This document shows, one piece after another, positions 1 through 7,760 of a stretch of DNA of 64,000 nt. The stretch's first letter is position 1. Each line of letters starts with the position of its first letter. The stretch covers positions 124,001 through 188,000 of the forward strand of contig CAZAAW010000001.1 of the NCBI GenBank assembly GCA_964483325.1, written 5' to 3'. Under the pieces are notes generated by a model. That model worked only from the letters and a program-made list of their open reading frames with translations, was not told where the DNA came from and searched no databases. The translations under genes were made by a program, and so were the position numbers. This DNA is from CAZAAW01 sp964483325. GTDB lineage: Bacteria; Pseudomonadota; Alphaproteobacteria; Rhizobiales; Kaistiaceae.

Positions 1-777
1 GTGACGGCAGCGCTCGAGGCCTATCGCTTCAACGATGCCGCCGGGGCGCTCTACCGCTTCATCTGGAACACCTATTGCGACTGGTATCTGGAGCTGATCA
101 AGCCGGTGCTTCTCGGCAATGATGCGGAAGCAGCTGCCGAAACCAGGGCGACGGCCGCCTGGGTGCGCGACCAGGCGCTGGCCCTCCTGCATCCCTTCAT
201 GCCGTTCATCACCGAGGAGCTGTGGACCCGGACGGCCGAGGAGCGTGGCGAGGCGCCGATGCTGGTCCTGTCCGACTGGCCGCGTCCGTCGGTGAGCGAC
301 GACGCGGCGGCGGCCGAAATGAACTGGGTGGTCGACCTGGTCAGCCAGATCCGCTCGGTGCGCACCGAGATGAACGTGCCGCCGGCGGCGCAGGTGCCGC
401 TGGTACTGGCCGGCGCCTCGCCGGAGACGCTGGAGCGCCTCGAGCGCCACCGGGTCGCCATCGCCCGTCTCGCCCGCCTCGACACGATCGAGACGGCGGC
501 GGCGCCGCTGCCCGGCTCGGTGCAGATCGTCATCGGCGAGACCACCGCCTGCCTGGCGCTTGGCGGCGTCATCGACCTTGAGGCGGAGCAGGCGCGGCTG
601 CGGCGCGAGCTCGACCGCATCGGCAAGGACATCGAGCGCATCGACGCCAAGCTCGGCAACGAGCAGTTCATCGCCAAGGCGAAGCCGGAGGTGATCGAGG
701 AGCAGCGCGAGAAGCGCGAGGAACTGCTGGCGCTGCAGACCCGCGTCTCAGCCTCGGTGGAACGCCTGTCGGTCTGA
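1..777 (+). CDS. valS: Valine--tRNA ligase, C-terminal part (5' end outside window)
   Basis: Only the last 258 codons lie in the window; the reading frame is open at base 1, so the GTG at 1 is not a real start. The visible part begins in the anticodon-binding helical domain (the segment LLHPFMPFITEELW near residues 62-75 is typical of class I Val/Ile/Leu synthetases). It ends in the charged C-terminal coiled coil found only in ValRS (Glu/Lys/Arg-rich from about residue 190, including an IDAKLGNEQFIAKA stretch near 210). The enzyme charges tRNA-Val in the cytoplasm and edits threonine with a domain that lies upstream, out of view. The stop is TGA at 775, followed 70 bp later by a strong palindrome that may end transcription. 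Confidence 0.95.
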   Translation: MTAALEAYRFNDAAGALYRFIWNTYCDWYLELIKPVLLGNDAEAAAETRATAAWVRDQALALLHPFMPFITEELWTRTAEERGEAPMLVLSDWPRPSVSDDAAAAEMNWVVDLVSQIRSVRTEMNVPPAAQVPLVLAGASPETLERLERHRVAIARLARLDTIETAAAPLPGSVQIVIGETTACLALGGVIDLEAEQARLRRELDRIGKDIERIDAKLGNEQFIAKAKPEVIEEQREKREELLALQTRVSASVERLSV

Positions 778-847
778 CTGCCCGCAGGGGATGGCGCCCA
801 GGCTGCCGGCTACGTGCCTCCCGGAGTGACACCAGCGCCTCGGCTGC

Positions 848-875
848 GTCATGCCCGGGACAAGCCGGGCATGAC
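848..875. repeat. REP-like palindrome, 11-bp perfect arms
   Basis: GTCATGCCCGG at 848-858 and its exact reverse complement at 865-875 enclose a 6-nt loop. Short palindromes built on GTCATGCCCGGG are scattered through many alphaproteobacterial genomes, so this is probably one member of a dispersed family; I see no second copy in this window. It lies just after valS and could act as a terminator or 3' RNA-stabilising hairpin, although no T-run follows. Confidence 0.7.
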
Positions 876-944
876 GCCCGTGGGGTGGAGACGCTGTGCG
901 CAGCGCCAGGGCTACAGGCATTTCTGGCAGCCGCATCAATCGTA

Positions 945-957
945 AGTATACAATACT
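945..957 (+). promoter_or_regulatory. Possible operator/-10 region upstream of the cytochrome pair
   Basis: AGTAT-ACA-ATACT forms a perfect short inverted repeat in an AT-rich pocket of otherwise GC-rich DNA, 88 bp before the first cytochrome gene. It includes TACAAT (949-954), a five-of-six match to the -10 consensus. I see no convincing -35 at the right spacing, so this is a weak call. Confidence 0.3.
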
Positions 958-1045
958 AGGCAGCGGCCAGTCGCAGCCGGTTGTGCGGCGACGGGCGTCG
1001 GAGAAAGATAAGGCGTCCGGGAGAGACGCCGAGGGAGGATTTGGC

Positions 1046-1438
1046 ATGCTGAAAGCAGCATTGGGTGCAATGGCGGTCGTTGTGCCGCTGCTGGGAATCG
1101 CGGCGCCGGCCCGGGCGCAGGAGTCCGACAGCCTGGATATGAACAGGATCTTCCGCTGCACGGCGGAGGATCAGGCCGGCAAGGACGCCTGCGACTATGC
1201 CCGCTCGCTGGTTCTCGCCAATTGCACGATCTGCCACCTGTTCGTGCGGGTCGTCACCAAGCAGGCCACGCCGGAGGGCTGGCATTCGACACTCGCCCGG
1301 CACCGCGTCCGCCTGCCGGACATGTCGGACGAGGACTATGCCAAGATCGAGGCCTATCTGATCGCCAATTTCCGCCCCGACCTGCCGCCGCCCGACCTTC
1401 CCCCGGAAATTCGCGATCAGGTTGAGAATCCGCTCTAG
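1046..1438 (+). CDS. Small periplasmic monohaem cytochrome c (tandem copy 1)
   Basis: A 130-residue protein with a signal peptide (hydrophobic core about residues 3-20, cleavage after ARA near 24) and one haem c site, Cys60-Thr-Ile-Cys63-His64. Two further cysteines (38 and 49) sit in an IFRC-x10-C motif shared with the next gene and may form a disulfide. The ATG at 1046 is chosen because it follows a GGGAGG-type ribosome site and begins the signal peptide; a longer reading frame reaches back to 896 but adds non-conserved sequence. A likely axial Met lies in the LPDM segment. The gene precedes a paralogue by 66 bp. The role is presumably periplasmic electron transfer. The downstream RxVxxxQ...W-T pattern recalls the haem domains of quinohaemoprotein dehydrogenases, but the partner is unknown. 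Confidence 0.8.
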   Translation: MLKAALGAMAVVVPLLGIAAPARAQESDSLDMNRIFRCTAEDQAGKDACDYARSLVLANCTICHLFVRVVTKQATPEGWHSTLARHRVRLPDMSDEDYAKIEAYLIANFRPDLPPPDLPPEIRDQVENPL

Positions 1439-1504
1439 ACAGCGAGGCATACGATCGCTTCGATCAGCGCGGCGGGAGAGGGAAGGATACTTGGGAGGAG
1501 AAAG

Positions 1505-1933
1505 ATGAACCGTATGTTCTGGGCGCTGGCGGCCATCGCCCTTGGCCTTGCCGCCGGTGCGCCGGCCGCCACGGCCCAGTCCGAGCAGGCCGACATGGAC
1601 ACGATCTTCCGCTGTCAGGCCACGGACGATGCCGGCAAGGCGACCTGTGCCGAGGGGCGGGCGATCATCATGAGCGTCTGCACCCGCTGCCACACCTGGG
1701 TGCGCGTCGTGCGCAAGCAGGCCGACAGGGAGCTCTGGACGTCGACGGTGGTGCGCATGCGCCAGCTGATGGCGGATATCTCGATCACCGACGAGCAGGC
1801 GGCCGTCCTGGTCGACTATGTCAGCGCCAATTTCAACGAGAGCCTGCCGCCGCCGGAATTGCCGGATTCGATCATGGAAGCCGAGTATCCCGGCTCCACG
1901 AACATTCCCTCGAACCTGCACGGCAAGCAGTAG
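1505..1933 (+). CDS. Small periplasmic monohaem cytochrome c (tandem copy 2)
   Basis: A 142-residue paralogue of the preceding gene with the same layout: signal peptide (about 1-24, ending ATAQ), an IFRC-x10-C pair (Cys37, Cys48), the haem site Cys59-Thr-Arg-Cys62-His63, then a W-T-x-VVRMRQLM segment that can supply the distal Met. A very strong ribosome site (GGGAGGAG) lies just before the ATG. The last 25 residues extend beyond the first copy. The pair looks like a local duplication followed by divergence, with only the haem site, the cysteine pair and the PPPxLP tail clearly kept. It ends in a shared bidirectional terminator facing glnA. Confidence 0.82.
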   Translation: MNRMFWALAAIALGLAAGAPAATAQSEQADMDTIFRCQATDDAGKATCAEGRAIIMSVCTRCHTWVRVVRKQADRELWTSTVVRMRQLMADISITDEQAAVLVDYVSANFNESLPPPELPDSIMEAEYPGSTNIPSNLHGKQ

Positions 1934-1970
1934 CCGGCAAAAGCCTTCTCGGGAGAGGGCTGGAAAAATA

Positions 1971-2000
1971 AAAGGGGCGCCGCAAGCGCCCCTTTGTTTT
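1971..2000. terminator. Bidirectional intrinsic terminator between cytochrome c and glnA
   Basis: AAAGGGGCGC (1971-1980), loop CGCAA, then the exact complement GCGCCCCTTT (1986-1995) followed by GTTTT. The A-rich 5' flank makes it work on both strands, as expected between two convergent genes. Confidence 0.9.
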
Positions 2001-2019
2001 CTTGGGTCTGCCCGGAAGG

Positions 2020-3429
2020 TCAGACGGAATAGTACATGTCGAACTCGACCGGATGCGGCGTCTGGTCGAAGCGGATGACGTCTTCCATCTTCAGCTCGAT
2101 ATAGGCGTCGATCAGATCGTCGGTGAAGACACCGCCGGCCTTGAGGAAGGCCCGGTCCTTGTCGAGGTTGGCGAGCGCCTCACGCAGCGAGGTGCTGACG
2201 GTCGGGATCTTGCGCAGCTCGCGCGGCGGCAGGTCATAGAGGTTCTTGTCCATCGCCTGGCCGGGATGGATCTTGTTGTTGATGCCGTCGAGGCCGGCCA
2301 TCAGCAGCGCGGCGAAGGTGAGATAGGGGTTCGCTGCCGGATCGGGGAAGCGGACCTCGACGCGCTTCGACTTCGGCGAGGTCGTATAGGGGATGCGGCA
2401 GGAGGCCGACCGGTTGCGCGACGAATAGGCGAGCAGCACCGGCGCCTCGAAGCCCGGCACCAGACGCTTGTAGGAGTTGGTGGTCGGGTTGGCGAAGGCG
2501 TTGATCGCCCGGGCATGCTTGATGATGCCGCCGATATAGTAGAGGCAGGTCTCCGACAGGTCGGCATACTGGTTGCCGGCGAAGACAGGCTTGCCGTCCT
2601 TCCAGATCGACTGGTGGACATGCATGCCCGATCCGTTGTCGCCATAGATTGGCTTGGGCATGAACGTGGCCGTCTTGCCGTAGGTGTGGGCGACATTGTG
2701 GATGCAGTACTTGTAGATCTGCAGGTGGTCGGCCATCGTCACCAGCGTGCCGAACTTCATGCCGAGCTCGTGCTGCGCCGAGGCGACCTCGTGGTGGTGC
2801 TTCTCGACGACGACGCCCATGTCGGCCATGGCGCTCAGCATGTCGGAGCGCATGTCCTGGGCGGAATCCATCGGCGGCACCGGGAAGTAGCCGCCCTTGG
2901 TGCGGATGCGGTGCCCCATATTGCCGGATTCATAGGATGTGTCGGAATTGGTCGGCAGCTCGATATCGTCGAGCTGGAAGCCGGTATTGTAGGGCGTCGT
3001 CGAGTAGCGCACGTCGTCGAAGACGAAGAACTCGGCTTCCGGGCCGAAATAGGCGACGTCGCCGATGCGTGTCTGCTTGAGATAGGCTTCCGCCTTCTTG
3101 GCGACGCCGCGCGGGTCGCGCGAATAGGGCTCGCCGGTGGTCGGCTCCAGCACGTCGCAGACGATCGACAGGGTCGAGGCGGAGAAGAACGGATCCAGCG
3201 TCGCCGTCTCCGGGTCCGGCATGAGCATCATGTCGGACTCGTTGATCACCTTCCACCCGGCGATGGACGAGCCGTCGAACATCAGGCCCTCGGCGAAGAG
3301 GTCCTCGTCGACCAGGGTCCGGTCGAACGTAACGTGCTGCCACTTGCCCCGCGGGTCGGTAAACCGGAAATCGACATACTTGATATCCTGGCTCTTGATC
3401 TTTTCCAGGATGTCCTTCGCGGTAGTCAT
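2020..3429 (-). CDS. glnA: Glutamine synthetase type I
   Basis: This 469-residue protein is the exact usual length of bacterial GSI. It makes glutamine from glutamate, ammonia and ATP in the cytoplasm as a dodecamer. It has the N-terminal beta-grasp domain with FDGSSIAGW near residue 50, the metal and substrate motifs YFGPEAEFF, NGSGMHVHQS and the Asn-rich NPTTNSYKRLVPG flap, and Tyr398 in NLYDLPP, the adenylylation site used by GlnE. The ATG at 3427-3429 follows AAGAGG. The gene lies 70 bp downstream of glnB in the same direction, the standard alphaproteobacterial glnBA order, so it is probably controlled by both transcription and adenylylation. Confidence 0.98.
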   Translation of the reverse strand: MTTAKDILEKIKSQDIKYVDFRFTDPRGKWQHVTFDRTLVDEDLFAEGLMFDGSSIAGWKVINESDMMLMPDPETATLDPFFSASTLSIVCDVLEPTTGEPYSRDPRGVAKKAEAYLKQTRIGDVAYFGPEAEFFVFDDVRYSTTPYNTGFQLDDIELPTNSDTSYESGNMGHRIRTKGGYFPVPPMDSAQDMRSDMLSAMADMGVVVEKHHHEVASAQHELGMKFGTLVTMADHLQIYKYCIHNVAHTYGKTATFMPKPIYGDNGSGMHVHQSIWKDGKPVFAGNQYADLSETCLYYIGGIIKHARAINAFANPTTNSYKRLVPGFEAPVLLAYSSRNRSASCRIPYTTSPKSKRVEVRFPDPAANPYLTFAALLMAGLDGINNKIHPGQAMDKNLYDLPPRELRKIPTVSTSLREALANLDKDRAFLKAGGVFTDDLIDAYIELKMEDVIRFDQTPHPVEFDMYYSV

Positions 3430-3499
3430 GAGCGAACCTCTTTTGGACGACTGCGGCGTCCTTGTGGGGAAAAGGTGAGAGAGGCGGCGAACCGCCGAT

Positions 3500-3838
3500 T
3501 CAGATTGCGTCGAGGCCGCTTTCGCCGGTGCGGATGCGGATCGCTTCCTCGATGTTGGACACGAAGATCTTGCCGTCGCCGATCCGGCCGGTCTGCGCCG
3601 CCTTGCGGATGGCCTCGACCGCCCGCTCGACAAGTTCGTCGGGGAGGACGATCTCGACCTTCACCTTCGGCAGGAAGTCCACGACATATTCGGCGCCCCG
3701 ATAGAGCTCGGTATGGCCCTTCTGGCGGCCGAATCCCTTGGCTTCCGTGACGGTGATACCCTGGAGGCCGACTTCCTGAAGCGCTTCCTTCACTTCGTCG
3801 AGCTTGAACGGCTTAATGATCGCCTCGATTTTCTTCAT
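3500..3838 (-). CDS. glnB: Nitrogen regulatory protein P-II (GlnB)
   Basis: A 112-residue trimeric signal protein, full family length. It senses ATP/ADP and 2-oxoglutarate and controls GlnE and NtrB. The T-loop Tyr51, the site uridylylated by GlnD, is present in RGAEYVVDF, and the B-loop TGRIGDGKIF and C-terminal RTGE are intact. The start ATG (complement of 3836-3838) has GGAGG six bases upstream. It is transcribed toward glnA and divergently from nnr, with a 200-bp control region between. I looked for an NtrC-type sigma-54 promoter there and did not find a clear one. Confidence 0.97.
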   Translation of the reverse strand: MKKIEAIIKPFKLDEVKEALQEVGLQGITVTEAKGFGRQKGHTELYRGAEYVVDFLPKVKVEIVLPDELVERAVEAIRKAAQTGRIGDGKIFVSNIEEAIRIRTGESGLDAI

Positions 3839-4038
3839 ATCCTCCACAGCTCCGCCGGCCTGGCTATTCCGCGCAATCGTCCGCCCTTGTGCAGACTTCA
3901 TGCCACGCCGCGAAGGGCCCAAGCATCGCCGGTTTTTTGGGCGGCAGCGTCACGACGCGCGCTATGTCGCGTAAATCGGCTGTCTTCGCGCGCCTACAGA
4001 ATGTGCAATATGCCTATTCCAAGAGCAATTAAACGGCC

Positions 4039-5553
4039 ATGATCGAGCTTCTCAGCCCGCAGGAGATGGCCGAGGCGGATCGGCTCACCATCGCGGCCGG
4101 GACAGCCGGCCTGTCCTTGATGGAACGCGCCGGGGCGGCCGTGGCCGCGGCCGCCAGGCAATGCTGGCGCGGCGGGCCGATCCTGGTGCTGGCCGGGCCG
4201 GGCAATAATGGCGGCGACGGCTTCGTTGCGGCGCGCCTGCTGCGCCATGCTGGCTTCCGCGTCACCGTCGGCCTGGTCGGCCGCAGGGAGGATCTTCGTG
4301 GCGATGCGGCCGCGGCGGCAGCCTCTTTCGCCGGCATCGTCCTGCCGGCCGAGGAGGCCGTCGCGGCCGGCGCCGGCCTCGTCGTCGATGCCCTGTTCGG
4401 CGCCGGCATCAGGCTGCCGTTGCGTCCCGAGGCGGAGCGGCTGGTCGAGGCCGTCAATGCCATGGATGTCCCGGTCGTTGCCGTCGACCTGCCCACCGGC
4501 ATCTCGGGTGCCACGGGGGTGGTTACCGGCACCGCGATCGAGGCGACGGAGACCGTCACCTTCTTCCGGCTGAAGCCCGGCCACCTGCTGCTGCCGGGGC
4601 GGCGCCATTGCGGCAGGGTGACGGTGGCCGACATCGGCATAGGCGCGGGCGTGCTGGCGGCCATCGCACCCAAGACGCATGCGAATCGGCCACCGCTATG
4701 GCTGGAGGCGCTGCCCCACCCGGACAGCGCCGGCCACAAATACAGCCGTGGCCATGTCCTCGTCGTCTCAGGCCCGGCAGCGGCGACGGGTGCGGCCCGC
4801 CTGTCGGCCGGCGCGGCGCTCAGGATCGGCGCCGGGCTAGTGACGGTGGCCTCGCCGCCGGAGGCGGCAGCCGCCAACGCGGCGCATCTCACGGCGGTCA
4901 TGGTGCGGGTGATGGAAGGCGAGGGCGGTCTTGCCGATCTCCTCTCCGACCAGCGGCGCAATGCCGTCGTCGCCGGACCGGGAATGGGCACCGACGAAGG
5001 CGCCGCGGCGCTGCTGTCTGTCGTGCTGCAGGGCGGGCAGGCCGCCGTCCTCGACGCTGATGCCCTGACGATCCTCGCCAGCCATCCGCCCTTGCTCGCC
5101 ACCCTGCGGCAGCGGCAGCCGGCGACGGTGCTGACGCCGCACGAGGGCGAGTTCCGGCGGCTCTTCCCGGGCCTCGATGGCGACAAGCTGACCCGCGCCC
5201 GGCAGGCTGCGGCGGCAACCGGCGCGGTGGTGGTCCTGAAAGGCGCCGATACTGTCGTTGCCGCGCCGGACGGACAGGCGGCGATCGCCGACAATGCCCC
5301 GGCGACGCTGGCGACGGCGGGCAGCGGCGACGTCCTGGCCGGAATGGTGGCCGGGCTCCTGGCGCAGGGCGTGCCCGCTTTTTCGGCAGCTGCAGCAGCC
5401 GTCTGGATGCATGGCGAGGCAGCCGCCCTCTTTGGACCGGGGCTGATTTCGGAGGACCTTGCCGACCTCCTGCCGCAGGTTCTGAGCGGCCTTACGGGAC
5501 GAAGCGTCGCAGCGTCACCGGCGAAGATTGCCGGGCCCGCCCCGCGGCGCTAG
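4039..5553 (+). CDS. nnr: Bifunctional NAD(P)H-hydrate epimerase / ADP-dependent NAD(P)H-hydrate dehydratase
   Basis: A 504-residue fusion that repairs damaged NADH and NADPH hydrates. The N-terminal YjeF epimerase domain (about 1-210) has the nucleotide motif GPGNNGGDGFVAARLL near residue 53. The C-terminal ribokinase-like dehydratase domain (about 225-490) has GPGMGTDEG, VLTPHEGEF and the anion-hole/catalytic TAGSGDVLAGM. Both halves look complete. The start at 4039 gives the expected N-terminus (L-L-S-P-x-x-M-x-x-A-D). It is divergent from glnB, a pairing common in Rhizobiales. Confidence 0.95.
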   Translation: MIELLSPQEMAEADRLTIAAGTAGLSLMERAGAAVAAAARQCWRGGPILVLAGPGNNGGDGFVAARLLRHAGFRVTVGLVGRREDLRGDAAAAAASFAGIVLPAEEAVAAGAGLVVDALFGAGIRLPLRPEAERLVEAVNAMDVPVVAVDLPTGISGATGVVTGTAIEATETVTFFRLKPGHLLLPGRRHCGRVTVADIGIGAGVLAAIAPKTHANRPPLWLEALPHPDSAGHKYSRGHVLVVSGPAAATGAARLSAGAALRIGAGLVTVASPPEAAAANAAHLTAVMVRVMEGEGGLADLLSDQRRNAVVAGPGMGTDEGAAALLSVVLQGGQAAVLDADALTILASHPPLLATLRQRQPATVLTPHEGEFRRLFPGLDGDKLTRARQAAAATGAVVVLKGADTVVAAPDGQAAIADNAPATLATAGSGDVLAGMVAGLLAQGVPAFSAAAAAVWMHGEAAALFGPGLISEDLADLLPQVLSGLTGRSVAASPAKIAGPAPRR

Positions 5554-5629
5554 GAGCGCGCTGACCGGGCGCGGCTGGTTCCGCGTCGCCCGCCCGGCTC
5601 GCTGCCTGTGGACAGCGTTGCGCCCTGCT

Positions 5630-5658
5630 TTGACCCGGGCGCCTTGCGGCGAGACAAT
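5630..5658 (+). promoter_or_regulatory. Possible promoter giving a near-leaderless transcript of the DUF1489 gene
   Basis: TTGACC (5630-5635), a 17-bp spacer and GACAAT (5653-5658). If used, transcription would start at or next to the ATG at 5664. The -10 matches only four of six positions, so confidence is low. Confidence 0.3.
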
Positions 5659-5663
5659 TCGCT

Positions 5664-6095
5664 ATGGCCCTTCATCTCATCAAGCTCTGCGTCGGCTGCG
5701 ATACGGTCGATGACCTTGCCGAGTGGATCGACGAGCGGCGGCAGGCCGCCCTGGCGCTCGGACAGCCGCCCCGGCACACTCATGTCACCCGCATGGTGCC
5801 GCGGCAGCGGGACGCGCTGCTGGCGGGCGGCTCGCTCTATTGGGTCATCAAGGGCTGGATCCAGGTGCGGCAGGTGCTGCGCGACGTCCGCTCCTTTGTC
5901 GGTGCCGACGGCATCGGGCGCTGCGAGCTGGAGCTCGACCCCGAACTGATTCTGACCGACTGGCAGCCGCGGCGGCCGTTTCAGGGGTGGCGCTACCTGG
6001 AGGCAAAGGACGCGCCCAAGGACCTGCCGGCCGGCGCTGCAGCGGACCTGCCGCCGGCGCTGCGTGCCGAGCTCGCCGAGCTCGGCCTTCTCTAG
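5664..6095 (+). CDS. DUF1489 family protein
   Basis: A 143-residue cytoplasmic protein of unknown function that opens with the family hallmark LHLIKLCVG and contains the THVTRMVP and LYWVIKG blocks typical of DUF1489, a family largely confined to alphaproteobacteria. No membrane segment or signal peptide is visible. Its stop codon overlaps that of convergent panC by four bases (TAG on one strand, the complementary CTA on the other). No function can be proposed from sequence. Confidence 0.85.
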   Translation: MALHLIKLCVGCDTVDDLAEWIDERRQAALALGQPPRHTHVTRMVPRQRDALLAGGSLYWVIKGWIQVRQVLRDVRSFVGADGIGRCELELDPELILTDWQPRRPFQGWRYLEAKDAPKDLPAGAAADLPPALRAELAELGLL

Positions 6096-6958
6096 ACGGC
6101 GATATTGTCGATCAGCCGCGTGCGCCCGAGTCGCGCCGCGACGAGAAGCCGAAGCCGCTCGCTCTGCCGGTCGGTTACCGCCGCCAGCGTGTCGGCATCG
6201 CGCAGCTCGACATAGTCGACGTCGAAACCCAGACCTTCCAGATGGGCGCGCGCTTCCGCCAGCGCCGTCACGGCGAGCGTGCCGCTGCGGATGGCGGCGG
6301 CAGCTTTCTCCAGCGTGTCGTGCAGTTCGGGGGCAATCGCCCGCTCCTGCGGCGTGAGATAGGCGTTGCGCGAGGAGAGGGCGAGGCCGTCGGGCTCGCG
6401 GATTGTCGGCACGCCGACGATGCGCACCGGAATGTCGAGGTCGCGGACGAGGCGGCGGACCACCAGCAGCTGCTGGTAGTCCTTCTCGCCGAAGACCGCG
6501 ACATCCGGCAGGCAGGCCAGCAGGAGCTTGGCGACGATCGTCGCGACGCCATGAAAATGGTGGGGACGGAAATCGCTCTCCAGCCCGACCGACGGCCCGC
6601 CGACGGCGATGCTGGTCATCGGACCGTCGGGATACATCTCGCGGGCGCTCGGGGCGAACACGGCATCGACGTCGAGCGGCGCCAGCCTGGCGAGGTCAGC
6701 GGCCTCGTTGCGCGGATAGGCATCGAGATCCTCGTTCGGCCCGAACTGCGTCGGGTTGACGAAGATGGAGACGATCACCCGTTCCGCCTCCTGCCTGGCG
6801 GCGCGGACAAGCGCCAGGTGGCCTTCGTGGAGCGCTCCCATGGTCGGGACGAGGGCGATCGTCTGTCCCGCCGTACGCCAGCCCGATACCCGCCGCCTGA
6901 GATCGGCGACCGTCCGCTCGACCGGGAAAGAGGATCGGGTTGGTGAAGTCTCGCTCAT
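6092..6958 (-). CDS. panC: Pantoate--beta-alanine ligase (pantothenate synthetase)
   Basis: A 288-residue cytoplasmic enzyme that joins pantoate and beta-alanine with ATP to form pantothenate, the precursor of coenzyme A. The HIGH-type nucleotide motif is VPTMGALHEGH, followed by FVNPTQFGPNED, FGEKDYQQLLV and the KMSKS-equivalent LSSRNAYLT. I chose the ATG at 6956-6958 (MSETSPT) because it places VPTMG at residue 36, near the family norm. ATGs at 6976 and 7000 are alternatives and would nearly touch the divergent VWA gene at 7010. panB is not in the window. Confidence 0.93.
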   Translation of the reverse strand: MSETSPTRSSFPVERTVADLRRRVSGWRTAGQTIALVPTMGALHEGHLALVRAARQEAERVIVSIFVNPTQFGPNEDLDAYPRNEAADLARLAPLDVDAVFAPSAREMYPDGPMTSIAVGGPSVGLESDFRPHHFHGVATIVAKLLLACLPDVAVFGEKDYQQLLVVRRLVRDLDIPVRIVGVPTIREPDGLALSSRNAYLTPQERAIAPELHDTLEKAAAAIRSGTLAVTALAEARAHLEGLGFDVDYVELRDADTLAAVTDRQSERLRLLVAARLGRTRLIDNIAV

Positions 6959-7009
6959 GCCGGCGGTGGTCCCCATTGCGTCAAACTGCAACGACGCCAT
7001 TTTATAGAC

Positions 7010-7756
7010 ATGGCTCACCCTCCCGATAAGCCCAAGGAAGGGCACCTCGCTTCGCAGGCCCCGGCGCGGCCGGAAGGTGGCCGGCTTGCGCCGCGCTCGA
7101 CGCCCGATGCCGTCGCTTCGTTCCTGGCGGAGGCGCGGGCTGTAACGCCGGCGCCGGGCGGGCGCGGCCGCCTGATCTTCGCTCTCGATGCCACGATGAG
7201 CCGGCAGCAGACCTGGGACACGGCCTGCCGGCTGCAGGCCGAGATGTTTCTGGAGGCCGGCAAGGCGGGCGGACTGGATGTCCAGCTTCTCTACTATCGC
7301 GGCTTCGGCGAATGCCGGGCCAGCCGATGGGTTGCCGATGCGCGCGCCCTGGCCGACCTGATGACCGGCATCACCTGCCGCGGCGGCCAGACGCAGATCG
7401 GCAAGGTGCTCAGCCACGCACGCCGCGAGACCCAGAAGCAGCGTGTCCAGGCGCTGGTCTTTGTCGGCGACGCCATGGAGGAGTCGATCGACAACCTCGC
7501 CGCCCGCGCCGGCGAGCTGGGATTGCTGGGCGTGCCGATGTTCCTGTTCCAGGAGGGGCGGGACAGAAACGTCGAAGCGGCGTTCCGGGAGCTGGCCCGC
7601 CTGACCGGCGGCGCCTATGCGCGCTTCGACAATGCCGCGGCGGATGAACTGGCGAGCCTCCTGCGGGCCGTCGCCGCCTACGCGACGGGAGGCCGCAAGG
7701 CGCTTGCCGACCAGCGGCAGGGCGCCGCCCGCCTGCTGCTGGAGCAGCTGCGCTAG
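7010..7756 (+). CDS. VWA-domain protein of unknown function
   Basis: A 248-residue cytoplasmic protein. After a polar N-terminal stretch, a von Willebrand A fold starts at LIFALDATMSRQQTW (about 60-75), where the MIDAS motif DxSxS is degenerate (D-A-T-M-S). Later elements include GGQTQIGKVL and ALVFVGDAME. It is followed after only four bases by a membrane-anchored J-domain gene, so the two are almost certainly co-transcribed and may act together, for example as a metal- or stress-linked assembly chaperone. That last step is inference; no substrate is evident. Confidence 0.75.
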   Translation: MAHPPDKPKEGHLASQAPARPEGGRLAPRSTPDAVASFLAEARAVTPAPGGRGRLIFALDATMSRQQTWDTACRLQAEMFLEAGKAGGLDVQLLYYRGFGECRASRWVADARALADLMTGITCRGGQTQIGKVLSHARRETQKQRVQALVFVGDAMEESIDNLAARAGELGLLGVPMFLFQEGRDRNVEAAFRELARLTGGAYARFDNAAADELASLLRAVAAYATGGRKALADQRQGAARLLLEQLR

Positions 7757-7760
7757 ACGG

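Noticed and set aside
2002..3750. Long plus-strand open frame opposite glnA and glnB
   Set aside because: Antisense shadow of two certain genes; no family resemblance and a low-complexity Arg/Val/Asp composition.
3839..4038. Sigma-54/NtrC promoter for glnB
   Set aside because: I looked for TGGCAC-N5-TTGC on the minus strand and found no match with the correct GG-GC spacing.
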